From a virus: a stretch of DNA of 45,736 bases. Each line of letters opens with the position of its first letter. Position 1 is the stretch's first letter. The stretch is from positions 1-45,736 of IMG/VR virus record IMGVR_UViG_3300034072_001852; one strand, written 5' to 3'. Shown piece after piece: positions 37,902-45,466 of this stretch. Below the pieces are notes generated by a model. The model made no database searches, was not told where the DNA came from, and was given only the letters and a program-made list of their open reading frames with translations. The position numbers and the translations under genes are program-made.

Positions 37902-38459
37902 ATGGAAATCCCGGCAAACCTCATCCTCATTGGCCTCCATTCTGAGCGGCCGCGATCTGGCAAATCCACGGTCGCGGCCGCTCTCGTGCACGGCTTTGGC
38001 GGGAAGGTGTATTCGCTCGCAGCTGGTATCCGGGAGGTTGCCCGTGAGATGAATCTTCACGCGGCTGCTGATGCCGTCGGAGACGAAAAGGACAAGCCTC
38101 ATCCCGACCTTTACGGTGCCACTCCACGTGAGGTCTTGATCCGCATAGGCGAGAACAAGGTCAGGGTTCATGGCCGTGATTTCTGGCTGAGACGCCTGCT
38201 TTCCCAAATCATCGCAGAGACGCCAGCGGCAGGGGATTTCCTTGCCGTGATCGATGACGTGCGCCGGTTCGAGGAAGGCCAGGGGCTTGTCGATATTGGC
38301 GCGACGGTATGCACCATAAGCCGGACGGGTGCGCCGAATGTGGAAGACATCAACGGTTGGACATCGGGCCGGGGCTACACCTTCAGCAATGATGGAACGC
38401 CCGCCGAATGCGCGGCTCTGGTCTGGCAGCGGTCAGTCAAGGATCGGAGACATGCATGA
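37902..38459 (+). CDS. Deoxynucleoside monophosphate kinase
   Basis: The 185-residue kinase would phosphorylate dNMPs to dNDPs with ATP, supplying precursors for phage DNA. P-loop GLHSERPRSGKSTVAAAL is near the N terminus; YGATPREVLIRIGENKVRVH then GRDFWLRRLL is the substrate region typical of T4 gp1 / T5 dNMP kinases; VIDDVRRFEEGQ is the lid-side acidic motif. The length fits. A promoter ends directly at the ATG and no ribosome site precedes it. The downstream gene overlaps by ATGA. Confidence 0.82.
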   Translation: MEIPANLILIGLHSERPRSGKSTVAAALVHGFGGKVYSLAAGIREVAREMNLHAAADAVGDEKDKPHPDLYGATPREVLIRIGENKVRVHGRDFWLRRLLSQIIAETPAAGDFLAVIDDVRRFEEGQGLVDIGATVCTISRTGAPNVEDINGWTSGRGYTFSNDGTPAECAALVWQRSVKDRRHA

Positions 38460-38722
38460 GCGATTTGCCCGGATTGCTGGCGACGGGAGGGTTCGGGGCA
38501 GCCGTGCTGTCAGCCTTCATCGCCTTGCTGCGCACGAACGTGATGCAACAGCGTCTGTTCGCAGAGCACATGAAGGACATGTTGGAGGCGACCAAGGCGG
38601 GCGCACGGGCAGATTACGCCGTGGCAGCGGCCTTGCAGCGTATCGAGCACCGGATGGGGCTGCCTCCATCGAACGCCGGATCGCAACCCGACCCGTCGAC
38701 CGGACAGGGGGGCGTGTCATGA
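38456..38722 (+). CDS. Small protein with one membrane segment
   Basis: The 88-residue product has a hydrophobic segment (LLATGGFGAAVLSAFIALLR) near the N terminus and a charged helical tail (MQQRLFAEHMKDMLEATKAG), then a Pro/Ser-rich end. ATG overlaps the kinase stop and its own stop overlaps 38719. Layout is holin-accessory or antiholin-like; sequence does not name it. Confidence 0.55.
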   Translation: MSDLPGLLATGGFGAAVLSAFIALLRTNVMQQRLFAEHMKDMLEATKAGARADYAVAAALQRIEHRMGLPPSNAGSQPDPSTGQGGVS

Positions 38723-38931
38723 CCTTCAGGGAAATCGGACAGATCCTGCGTCTGGCTTTCAGCACCAGCCTTTCTGGCAGCGATGAACTTCGCAGTGCCA
38801 TCGAAGACAAGAAAGCCGCTGGCGACCTGCTGATGCTGGCTGGAGCGACAATCACCGCAGCCATTGATGGCCATAACGATGTGCACCGGAGCGTTGTCGA
38901 GGCGACGAACCGGGCCGGAGAATTCATGTGA
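38719..38931 (+). CDS. Small hypothetical protein
   Basis: The product has 70 residues and is mostly helical: TFREIGQILRLAFSTSLSGS, then KAAGDLLMLAGATITAAIDG. ATGA and GTGA overlaps tie it to both neighbours. No family recognised. The second half has a weak hydrophobic stretch that could associate with the membrane. Confidence 0.55.
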   Translation: MTFREIGQILRLAFSTSLSGSDELRSAIEDKKAAGDLLMLAGATITAAIDGHNDVHRSVVEATNRAGEFM

Positions 38932-39431
38932 CCGTGTTTTTCGTATTTCTCTATCTGGCATGGGGCATTGTCGGGTCGCTGGTCGCCGTCAACTATGGCG
39001 CCGTTGCCCATAGCACCTGGCGAGAGCAGGGCGGAACATGGCGCAATATTGCCCGTGAATGGCTGTCTGTGCCTGTCTGGCTATTGGCGTGCACCATTCG
39101 GGATATCGCCTGTCTGGTGACGTTGCGCGGGCTGCCAAAGGATCCGCCACCGCCCATCCATTATGACGCGGGACACATGCTGCGGTTCTTCGTGGCGATG
39201 TCGTTCATTTGCTCTGCGATCTTCGGATTCGTGTTCTGGACGGTCGACCGGTCGGAATGGCCGCTCTGGTTGCTGGTCGTGAACATCACTGCGGTGGTGA
39301 CGGCCATGATTGCAGGGCTTGGACACCTCTTTCTCGCCTGGCGCAAATCACCTCGCCTGTGGCGTTTCACCACCCTTGGCCTGATCGCGTTCGTCGCGGC
39401 TGGCTCGAAATTTGGAAGGCTAATCCTGTGA
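38928..39431 (+). CDS. Multi-pass membrane protein in the lysis cluster
   Basis: The 167-residue protein has four to five hydrophobic segments, starting with VFFVFLYLAWGIVGSLVAVN, then WLSVPVWLLACTI, FFVAMSFICSAIFGFVFWTV and LLVVNITAVVTAMIAGLGHL. GTG start in a GTGA overlap. It directly precedes the endolysin, so a holin or pinholin role is possible, but the later gene at 39889 is an equally good candidate. Confidence 0.6.
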   Translation: MTVFFVFLYLAWGIVGSLVAVNYGAVAHSTWREQGGTWRNIAREWLSVPVWLLACTIRDIACLVTLRGLPKDPPPPIHYDAGHMLRFFVAMSFICSAIFGFVFWTVDRSEWPLWLLVVNITAVVTAMIAGLGHLFLAWRKSPRLWRFTTLGLIAFVAAGSKFGRLIL

Positions 39432-39892
39432 GCAGAATTCCAGCCATGAATCCCAAGGCGATCCATTCGATCACCGTCCATTGCACTGCCACGCCCCGGG
39501 GCCGCGATATCAAGGCGGCTGGCATCACGGCTATTGGTATGCAGCGGTTCGGGCAGCCGTCCTATCACTATTTGATCGAACTCGACGGCAACATTGTCCA
39601 GACCTTGCGCCATGATCAGCGCGGTGCGCATACGGGTGGGGCGAATACCGGCAATATCGGGATCGCCTATGTTGGCGGTGTCGAAAACAACAAGGCGATG
39701 ACGCCAGCCGACACGCGCACGCCTGCACAGAAGGCAGCCATGAAGACGCTGGTGCAGCGTTTGCGGGCTGAATTCCCGGAAGCCATCATTCGCGGGCATC
39801 GTGATTGGCCTGGCGTAAAGAAGGCCTGTCCGTCGTTCGATGTGCGCAGCTGGTGCAAGAACGTCGGCATTGTCGATGTGCCACTGACATGA
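39428..39892 (+). CDS. Endolysin, N-acetylmuramoyl-L-alanine amidase
   Basis: The 154-residue protein is an Amidase_2 / T7-lysozyme-type enzyme that cuts the bond between MurNAc and the stem peptide. Zinc ligands appear as the His in ITVHCTATPRG (about residue 18), the His in IIRGHRDWPGV (about 127) and the Cys of KACPSFDVRSW (about 137). HYLIELDG and GAHTGGANTGNIGIAYVG form the active-site strand region. No signal peptide, so release depends on a holin. GTG start in a GTGA overlap with the membrane protein. Confidence 0.92.
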   Translation: MSRIPAMNPKAIHSITVHCTATPRGRDIKAAGITAIGMQRFGQPSYHYLIELDGNIVQTLRHDQRGAHTGGANTGNIGIAYVGGVENNKAMTPADTRTPAQKAAMKTLVQRLRAEFPEAIIRGHRDWPGVKKACPSFDVRSWCKNVGIVDVPLT

Positions 39893-40332
39893 AGCTGTCT
39901 GGCCTTCTGGCCATGGCCAAGGCCTTTATCGCAGCCCAGCCGTCGCCATCCATGAACACACCGGTCAATCCGCAACTGACACCGCAGTCGGAGAGCCTGC
40001 GCCGGCTGATGACGCTTGCGCTGTTCGGGGCGGGCATCGTGTGCACGGTCGGTGCGGCTGCGATGGTGCTCATCATCTGGCTTGGCGGTTGGACTGACGA
40101 CACACAGGCGCAGCGGCTGGAAATCCTCTCCTACGCCCTTCTAGGCATGCTGGCTGGCGTTCTGGCTGTGATCGTCTCGTTTGCCATTGGCGGGCCTGTG
40201 GGGCGGCTGAAGGGTGGCATCGGGCTTGCGACATTCGAGGCAAGCTCTGGATCGGAGCCAGTTGCGCAGGTCACCACCACTACCACGGTCGATACCGTGG
40301 CAATCCCGGCGGATGATAAATCGTCTGACTAA
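39889..40332 (+). CDS. Putative holin, two membrane segments
   Basis: The 147-residue product has two hydrophobic helices (LMTLALFGAGIVCTVGAAAM... and LSYALLGMLAGVLAVIVSFA) separated by a short polar loop, and a Thr/Ser/Asp-rich tail. It overlaps the endolysin stop by ATGA, and the spanin-type genes follow. Position and topology suit a class II holin. Confidence 0.65.
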   Translation: MKLSGLLAMAKAFIAAQPSPSMNTPVNPQLTPQSESLRRLMTLALFGAGIVCTVGAAAMVLIIWLGGWTDDTQAQRLEILSYALLGMLAGVLAVIVSFAIGGPVGRLKGGIGLATFEASSGSEPVAQVTTTTTVDTVAIPADDKSSD

Positions 40333-40346
40333 GCCTTTTGGGCTAG

Positions 40347-40376
40347 TTGCATAATGTAGCTTGTATATGCGAGATT
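40347..40376 (+). promoter_or_regulatory. Late-type promoter before the spanin genes
   Basis: TTGCATAATGTAGC, 18-base spacer ending TGC, GAGATT (40371-40376). Unlike its relatives it is followed by AGGGAGA, with the start at 40397, so this copy gives a short conventional leader. Confidence 0.65.
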
Positions 40377-40396
40377 GTGCTTAAGGGAGATTGCAC

Positions 40397-40798
40397 ATGC
40401 TGGCAAATATCAAGATTGCGTTTGCGGCGGTCAAACCGTGGCTTCGCTACATCATCCCGGCGGTTCTTATCATCGCAGCATCTATCGCGCTGTGGCAGCT
40501 GGTGGTCGCACCACGGCTGGCGTTGCTCGAGGCTGAAAAGGCCGCACAGGAAAAGCTGGTCGAAGACACCGAAGCCCGTCTCGAGGCTCTGGCTGCGCAG
40601 ATCATCAAGCAAGCTGAAATCGACGTGGAGAAAGCGGCTGCGACCGATGAGGCGGCGGCTGTCCGGACTGAGCGTATCGAGCGCACCACGGTGATCAGAG
40701 AGGCGGCAGCGGCTCGTGCTGTGGCGAGTGGCGATCCAGAGGTGAGCGACAATCTGGACGCCTTCATTGCCGATATCCGGAAGGGAGAGGGCAAGTGA
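40397..40798 (+). CDS. Inner-membrane spanin (Rz-like)
   Basis: The 133-residue protein has one N-terminal membrane anchor (YIIPAVLIIAASIALWQLVV) and a long charged coiled coil (ALLEAEKAAQEKLVEDTEAR onward), the standard i-spanin plan. GGGAG precedes the ATG. It is followed by a lipoprotein-bearing gene, as in Rz/Rz1 pairs. Spanins fuse inner and outer membranes in the last lysis step. Confidence 0.75.
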   Translation: MLANIKIAFAAVKPWLRYIIPAVLIIAASIALWQLVVAPRLALLEAEKAAQEKLVEDTEARLEALAAQIIKQAEIDVEKAAATDEAAAVRTERIERTTVIREAAAARAVASGDPEVSDNLDAFIADIRKGEGK

Positions 40799-41274
40799 TC
40801 ATCTCATACAATGCACTTCTGTTGATAGCTGTCATATTGGGGTGCATCATTTCGTTCTGCCTTATCGCAGCAGGGTTCTATTATTTAGATAACCCTGAAG
40901 AAGATGACGATTTAGAATTCGGCAAAGTGGCTTTGAGGCTGGGGCAATTTGTTGGCCTTTCGATGGTCGTTTTAGTCGCTCTAGCCGGCTGCACCGACAA
41001 TCGTGACCGCATCGAAACCGCAGCCCAGGCGGCTGTGTCCCTGCCCAAGATGTCGGACTCCGAACTCACCTGCGCCGATGAGCCGTCTGCCCCGGCGCCA
41101 AGGGGTGGGGCAGCGAAGATCCGCGAAAGCCAACTGACCGATTACATCCTCGATATCCGCGAAGCTGGTGCCGATTGCCGGGACAAGCTCGGGGTCGTTC
41201 GTCGGGTGTGGAGGAAGGTCGAAGAGACGAAAAGCCGGGCAGTTCCGCCCGCGAACATGGGAGAACCGAAGTGA
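40795..41274 (+). CDS. Outer-membrane spanin (Rz1-like) with N-terminal extension
   Basis: The frame encodes 159 residues. A lipobox, VVLVALAGC (Cys near residue 66), is followed by a short periplasmic part with Cys, Pro and charged residues, as in o-spanins. The first 44 residues contain a separate membrane helix (LLLIAVILGCIISFCLIAAG) and come from AT-rich DNA. An in-frame GTG at 40927 would give MALRLGQFVGLSMVVLVALA as a proper lipoprotein signal and a 115-residue Rz1. Thus two products, or a late fusion, are possible. GTGA overlaps on both sides. Confidence 0.65.
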   Translation: MIISYNALLLIAVILGCIISFCLIAAGFYYLDNPEEDDDLEFGKVALRLGQFVGLSMVVLVALAGCTDNRDRIETAAQAAVSLPKMSDSELTCADEPSAPAPRGGAAKIRESQLTDYILDIREAGADCRDKLGVVRRVWRKVEETKSRAVPPANMGEPK

Positions 41275-41552
41275 ACCTTTCAATCATCATCCCTGCGATG
41301 TTGATGGCGATTGCCGCCATCGCATGCATCCGGTTCCTTTCTGAGAAGCTGCATCAGCAGGATGCCGAGAACGAGCTTCTTGCCCAGATGAACCGTAGGC
41401 AGAAAAAGTCATATGACGATCTGATGGAGCGGCACAATTTCCGGCTGAAGCACATTGCCGAGATTGCCGCTGAAGTCAGCGATCTGAAAAAGCAGCTGCC
41501 CGCCTATGGCCGCGATCCCAAGACCGGCAAGTTCGTGAAGCGGAGTGCATGA
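41271..41552 (+). CDS. Small membrane-anchored coiled-coil protein
   Basis: The 93-residue product has an N-terminal anchor (LSIIIPAMLMAIAAIACIRF) and a coiled-coil body (LHQQDAENELLAQMNRRQKK ... HIAEIAAEVSDLKKQL). The plan is close to an i-spanin, raising the question of which of this gene or 40397 is the working Rz partner. GTG start in a GTGA overlap. Confidence 0.6.
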   Translation: MNLSIIIPAMLMAIAAIACIRFLSEKLHQQDAENELLAQMNRRQKKSYDDLMERHNFRLKHIAEIAAEVSDLKKQLPAYGRDPKTGKFVKRSA

Positions 41553-41899
41553 TCATGAGCACGACGTTCTATGCAATATTCATCGTGCTGATGCTTATAT
41601 TTATACCGTCATCGGTATTGAGAGCTTTCAGCGGAACTATCACCTTTAATGCTGAAAGGTGGAGTCAAAAAAAGGTGCGGTTCGCGCATAAAGGGGCAGA
41701 TTGGTTTTGGTCTGCTATTTCGCTACCATTTCTTATTTTGTGCGTCCACAACCTGTCAGTTGAAGACGAAAGGATAAAAATAATATTTAATATTTTAAAT
41801 GGTGTGGTGTTATTGTTTATCTTTATCACTCCGTATGTGAAGTTTTTCAGAGGTAAGCTCAAAGAAATTGAGATAAACTCTGCACTTGAGAGCAAATGA
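41549..41899 (+). CDS. Membrane protein, AT-rich insert
   Basis: The 116-residue product has three hydrophobic segments (FYAIFIVLMLIFIPSSVL, WFWSAISLPFLILCV, IIFNILNGVVLLFIFITPYV). The DNA is clearly more AT-rich than its neighbours and uses AAA, ATA and TTT codons, indicating recent transfer. ATGA overlaps on both sides show it is nonetheless fitted into the operon. Function unknown; membrane-active accessory protein. Confidence 0.6.
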   Translation: MIMSTTFYAIFIVLMLIFIPSSVLRAFSGTITFNAERWSQKKVRFAHKGADWFWSAISLPFLILCVHNLSVEDERIKIIFNILNGVVLLFIFITPYVKFFRGKLKEIEINSALESK

Positions 41900-42156
41900 C
41901 CATGCCCCCGTCACACACCACACCCCTCCGGGCGCACCACCTCCAGCTGGATATCAGTGCGCACAACAAGGCAGAGCTTATCGACATGCTGAAGCATTAC
42001 ATCCTACGGATAGAGCAGGATAAGCTTCAGTGCGGCCTTAGCGGGTGGGGTGTGCACGATTATCGGGTCGATCCGGAAATCACGCCGGAAGTCTACCAGC
42101 GTCAGGTCGACGCCTTCATCGAAAAGACCAAGGCTGAGAAATGCGCCGGGTCATAA
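41896..42156 (+). CDS. Small hypothetical protein
   Basis: The 86-residue hydrophilic protein contains ISAHNKAELIDMLKHYILRI and EVYQRQVDAFIEKTKAEKCA helices and a GWGVHDYRVDPEITP middle. ATGA overlap with the previous gene; the next gene starts inside its last codons. No family recognised. Confidence 0.6.
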   Translation: MTMPPSHTTPLRAHHLQLDISAHNKAELIDMLKHYILRIEQDKLQCGLSGWGVHDYRVDPEITPEVYQRQVDAFIEKTKAEKCAGS

Positions 42157-42479
42157 TCGAATCCCCCTACGCCGGGGATGTCACGCGCAACCTGGCCTAT
42201 GCTCGAGCAGCCATGGCCGATTGCCTTGATCGTGGCGAAAGCCCGTTCGCATCGCACCTGCTGTATACCCAAGACGGCATCCTTGATGATGGCATCGCGG
42301 CAGAGCGGACCAAGGGCATAGAGGCTGGTCTTGCTTGGGGCAGGGGTGCGGCTGCGACGGTCGTCTATGTGGATCTGGGCATCAGCAGCGGCATGCGGCT
42401 CGGCATCGACCGGGCGAAGGAAGAGGGCAGGACAGTCGAGTATCGCCGGATTGGCGGCGAATGGGAGGCGGCCAGCTAG
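42141..42479 (+). CDS. DUF7768/DUF4406-like protein
   Basis: The 112-residue protein starts MRRVIIESPYAGDVTRNLAY, contains MADCLDRGESPFASHLLYTQ and VVYVDLGISSGMRLGIDRAK, and ends in a small strand. This is the pattern of a small phage Rossmann-like family distantly related to nucleoside 2-deoxyribosyltransferases. A nucleotide-related activity is possible. The ATG lies 16 bases before the previous stop. It is the last gene of the late operon. Confidence 0.7.
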   Translation: MRRVIIESPYAGDVTRNLAYARAAMADCLDRGESPFASHLLYTQDGILDDGIAAERTKGIEAGLAWGRGAAATVVYVDLGISSGMRLGIDRAKEEGRTVEYRRIGGEWEAAS

Positions 42480-42482
42480 CCG

Positions 42483-42866
42483 TCATTTGGGGCAGGGAAA
42501 TGCAGCCCTAAGCGCGCTCATCAGCACAAGAATGTATCGGTCTGAGGCCTTCGTCTTGTTATTTTCGAGATAGTCGACGAAAACCCGCATATACTGATAT
42601 TTCTCTAAATCCACCGCATCCGGCGGGCAATAATGCCTTGGCCAATTTACCTGTTTGTGGATCTTGTCGATGACCGTGATGCTATCGATCGCGCCCAAAA
42701 ATTGGGAGGCATACATATAGTCTTGCGGACTGATTTCCGTCGTCTTGTCGGCTCTGTTTTGAAGGATGACTCTTACAGCAGCATCCATCTCACCTGCGTT
42801 TTGGGCAAGAGCTCCACTTTGGCATGATAGTGCCAGGGCAATACAGCCGACAATCCAACGCAACAT
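42483..42866 (-). CDS. Secreted protein with Rap1a/Tai-like domain
   Basis: The 127-residue product has a signal peptide (LRWIVGCIALALSCQSGALA) and a helical domain ending DAVDLEKYQYMRVFVDYLEN then LVLMSALRAAFPCPK. The C-terminal pattern of an LxxYLxxN helix and a terminal FPCP is that of Rap1a/Tai immunity proteins, which block type VI amidase effectors in the periplasm. It is on the minus strand beside the repressor, a place for genes expressed in the lysogen. Immunity function is inference. Confidence 0.65.
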   Translation of the reverse strand: MLRWIVGCIALALSCQSGALAQNAGEMDAAVRVILQNRADKTTEISPQDYMYASQFLGAIDSITVIDKIHKQVNWPRHYCPPDAVDLEKYQYMRVFVDYLENNKTKASDRYILVLMSALRAAFPCPK

Positions 42867-42915
42867 GTTATGCCCCTACCAATCCTTGCCGTTGCCTGAT
42901 TGAATTTTGATTAGC

Positions 42916-43377
42916 TCAAACCGCCTTGTCCAGCTTGTCCGGCGCACTGAAATCGACCTTCACCACATTGCCGGAATCATCGGTGCGATAGAGCACCCGT
43001 CCCGGCGCCGGCTCGCCAATCACCGCATCGACGCCTGAACTGGCAAGATCATAGCGGGCGCGTGCAATCACGGTATACCAGCATTTCTCACCCCATTCCC
43101 ATCCTTCAGGCGGGGCAATCTCGAGGAACTGCTGTCTGGTCGAAACCAGATGACGGACGGCCTCATCTATGTCGGATTCCGCATCCTCCAACCGCTTCTG
43201 GGCATAGAGAGGCAGCACCTTGCCGTTATTCTCGGGGCCGCGTGTCCACTGGAAAACGGCGTTGCGCTTTACGTCAACGGCATTGGCGAAGTCCTGTTGC
43301 TCCATGCCGGTCGCCAGAAGCCGAATACGGAACTCTTCGCCCGATATGATCGAATCGTCTGTGTAGGTGCGTCGCAT
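42916..43377 (-). CDS. XRE-family repressor candidate
   Basis: The 153-residue protein has an N-terminal XRE helix-turn-helix (EEFRIRLLATGMEQQDFANA then VDVKRNAVFQWTRG) and a C-terminal region of about 70 residues without a protease motif, so not LexA-like. ATG 43377 is chosen because a TTTCATAATC... late-family box starts 35 bases upstream, and the ATG lies inside the repeated ACATTATGC box; ATG 43392 is an alternative. It is divergent from the AlpA-type gene over a shared control region. It is the best candidate for the regulator of the GCATAATGT promoters. Confidence 0.75.
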   Translation of the reverse strand: MRRTYTDDSIISGEEFRIRLLATGMEQQDFANAVDVKRNAVFQWTRGPENNGKVLPLYAQKRLEDAESDIDEAVRHLVSTRQQFLEIAPPEGWEWGEKCWYTVIARARYDLASSGVDAVIGEPAPGRVLYRTDDSGNVVKVDFSAPDKLDKAV

Positions 43378-43412
43378 AATGTCTCTTCGCACATTCTAGC
43401 ATGATTATGAAA
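43372..43412. promoter_or_regulatory. Two-way promoter/operator between repressor and AlpA-type gene
   Basis: Plus strand: TCGCATAATGT (from 43372), with ATG 43407 35 bases on. Minus strand: TTTCATAATC (from 43412), then AATGTGCGA, with ATG 43377 35 bases on. GCATAATGT (43374-43382) is one of five exact copies in the prophage; ACATT at 43391-43395 is a partial inverted match. Confidence 0.6.
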
Positions 43413-44156
43413 GTGCCGCCCTCGTTTACCACCCGGCAACCCGGAACGACTACGGCTCGAGCCATGCTTATTGCCAATGACACCATCGTGCCATGGTCGC
43501 CATACAGGCAGGAAACCTTTCCCCGCTCCAAGGGGAGAGTGATACTGTGCGATGCGCTGTCAACCTATGCCTTGGTGCAGCACGGCATCTCTCCTATCGA
43601 AATAGCAGACGCCTTCGCACACCCGGGAGATGATCGCACCCGCTCGATTATCGCATCGGATATCAGGTTTCTTGGCAGCCTGTTCATGGACGGCCGGATC
43701 AAGACATTCGCCCGACCGCTGGCTGGTGGCGAACCCTTGCCGATGGCAGAAAGCCTTTGGGAGCTTGATGACTATACCCATAGGTTCGCAACGTGCGCCC
43801 TGGACCTGCGCAAGCCGTTCGACGTGGAAGCGACACCGACGCATCGGATTTTCGTTGCGGAGGATGGTCTGCAGGATCTGATCGATTTCTGCTGCGCGGA
43901 TGTCATGCCCGCAGGGTGGAGCCGATCACCTTCAGCAAAGGTCGCGAAAGAAACCAGCAAGCCTGTTGTCGATGTCATCCCTGCACCGACCGATCGTTTG
44001 CTCCGACTGCCAGACGTAGAGAGGCTTGTCGGGTTTAAGCGTAGCGCGATCTATTCGCGGATCGAATCTGGCTCTTTCCCGCAACCTCTCAAGAGCGGCA
44101 AGATATCGGTCTGGCGAGAATCGGAGGTCGTGGCCTGGCTGTCAGATCTGGCCTAA
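43407..44156 (+). CDS. AlpA-type regulator / excisionase candidate
   Basis: The product has 249 residues. The last 55 (LLRLPDVERLVGFKRSAIYS ... SVWRESEVVAWLSDLA) are an AlpA/MerR-like winged HTH as in phage Cox and P4 Vis excisionases. The first 190 are unrecognised and contain LCDALSTYALVQHGISPIEI. Its place between repressor and integrase suggests control of excision and lysogeny. ATG 43407 fits the leaderless promoter geometry; ATG 43401 is two codons longer. Its end overlaps the convergent integrase gene by four bases. Confidence 0.75.
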   Translation: MKVPPSFTTRQPGTTTARAMLIANDTIVPWSPYRQETFPRSKGRVILCDALSTYALVQHGISPIEIADAFAHPGDDRTRSIIASDIRFLGSLFMDGRIKTFARPLAGGEPLPMAESLWELDDYTHRFATCALDLRKPFDVEATPTHRIFVAEDGLQDLIDFCCADVMPAGWSRSPSAKVAKETSKPVVDVIPAPTDRLLRLPDVERLVGFKRSAIYSRIESGSFPQPLKSGKISVWRESEVVAWLSDLA

Positions 44157-45466
44157 AACACACCCCGCCTGCGCCCTTCAATCAACTCCATGGCCGGTGC
44201 AGCACCCTGCAACAGCATATCGGCCCATGCGGTCGCCAGTTCCCGCCTGCGCTCCATATAGGCGTGGCGGTTATAGACGAATTCATCGCCGGACATCCCG
44301 CTGGGCTTGTGTGCTAGCATCAGGTCGATGATCAGCCGGTCAAGGTTGAACCGCTCCATCCCGAACGCCTGTCGCTCCATACGTCCGTTCATAATCGTGC
44401 TGAAGGATGACCGCCATCCATGGGCGCAATGCTTCCCCTGATAGCCAAGCCGGTTGTATAGATAGGTCAGGGTGTTTTCCGACATCGGCTTGTGTGAAGC
44501 CCATGTGGAAGGGAAAACCATCATGCCGTTGCCGGTCAGTCTGCGCACGGCATGCAGCACGTCGACCGCCTGCTGTGGCAATGGCACACTATGGTCCCAT
44601 GCGCTGTCTGCGCCTAGTGCGAGCTCGAGTTTCATTCGGCTGGCAGGAACCTTCCATACCGCGTCGGGAGAGGGCGCATCCGGATTCGACCAGTCGATGC
44701 CGTGCAATTCTGTCCAGGGCATCGCTCGCACCATACCGGGCCGCTGGGCAGTGATTGCGAGGAAGCGTGATGCGAGGCGAGTAGTGGGCATACAGGCCGC
44801 CTGATCGATTTCGCGCACGAGTATGCGCAAGGCGTCCAGATCGACGATGGCAGGCCGCATCTTGCTCTTGGGCACCCGCTTCAAGGCAGCTTTGACCGAA
44901 TGAGCAGGGTTGCCGCACTCAGACCCGCTGGCGATGGCATATTCGAAGATTTTCTCGCACCGCTGCCTGAGGCGGGCGGCTGTCTCGATTGCGCCCCGAT
45001 TTTCGACCTGCTGCAAAACAGACTTCATCAGCATCCGGTCGATATCCTCTATCGGATAGCTGCCCAGCGACGGGAATATGTCACGCTCGAGGCTGGTGAT
45101 CACGTCATTGGCATGCACGGGCTTCCAGTTGCCCTGCATCTTGCCATACCACTCCCGTGCCCATTGCTCGAATGTCTCAGTGGCCTTGTGTTGCGCTGCA
45201 AGCCTTGCGCGTTTGCTCTCGAGCGACGGATCCTGCCCATTTGCCAGAATACGCTTGGCATCCTCTCGTGCGGCGCGGGCTTGCTTCAGTGACATGGCGG
45301 GATATCGACCAAGCACCAGCAATTTTTCCTTGCCGTAATACCGGTATTTGAGACGCCAGCTTTTGCCGCCCTTTGGCGTGACGAACAGATAGAGCCCGCC
45401 TGAATCAGAAAGCTTGTATGGCCGATCTTTCGGAACCGTAGCCTGTGCGGCTTTGTCTGTCAGCAT
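44153..45466 (-). CDS. int: Tyrosine integrase (P4 type)
   Basis: The 437-residue site-specific recombinase inserts the phage into tRNA-Ser. An N-terminal DUF4102 arm-binding domain starts MLTDKAAQATVPKDRPYKLS and has GGLYLFVTPKGGKSWR. The core-binding domain is about 100-200. Catalytic residues: Arg in ITAQRPGMVRAM, His-x-x-Arg in HGWRSSFSTI, His in LAHKPSG, and Tyr in YNRHAYMERRRELA. ATG 45466 matches the usual family start; the frame extends to 45502 through the ATACCCCC boxes. Located next to attR and facing away from it. Confidence 0.95.
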   Translation of the reverse strand: MLTDKAAQATVPKDRPYKLSDSGGLYLFVTPKGGKSWRLKYRYYGKEKLLVLGRYPAMSLKQARAAREDAKRILANGQDPSLESKRARLAAQHKATETFEQWAREWYGKMQGNWKPVHANDVITSLERDIFPSLGSYPIEDIDRMLMKSVLQQVENRGAIETAARLRQRCEKIFEYAIASGSECGNPAHSVKAALKRVPKSKMRPAIVDLDALRILVREIDQAACMPTTRLASRFLAITAQRPGMVRAMPWTELHGIDWSNPDAPSPDAVWKVPASRMKLELALGADSAWDHSVPLPQQAVDVLHAVRRLTGNGMMVFPSTWASHKPMSENTLTYLYNRLGYQGKHCAHGWRSSFSTIMNGRMERQAFGMERFNLDRLIIDLMLAHKPSGMSGDEFVYNRHAYMERRRELATAWADMLLQGAAPAMELIEGRRRGVF

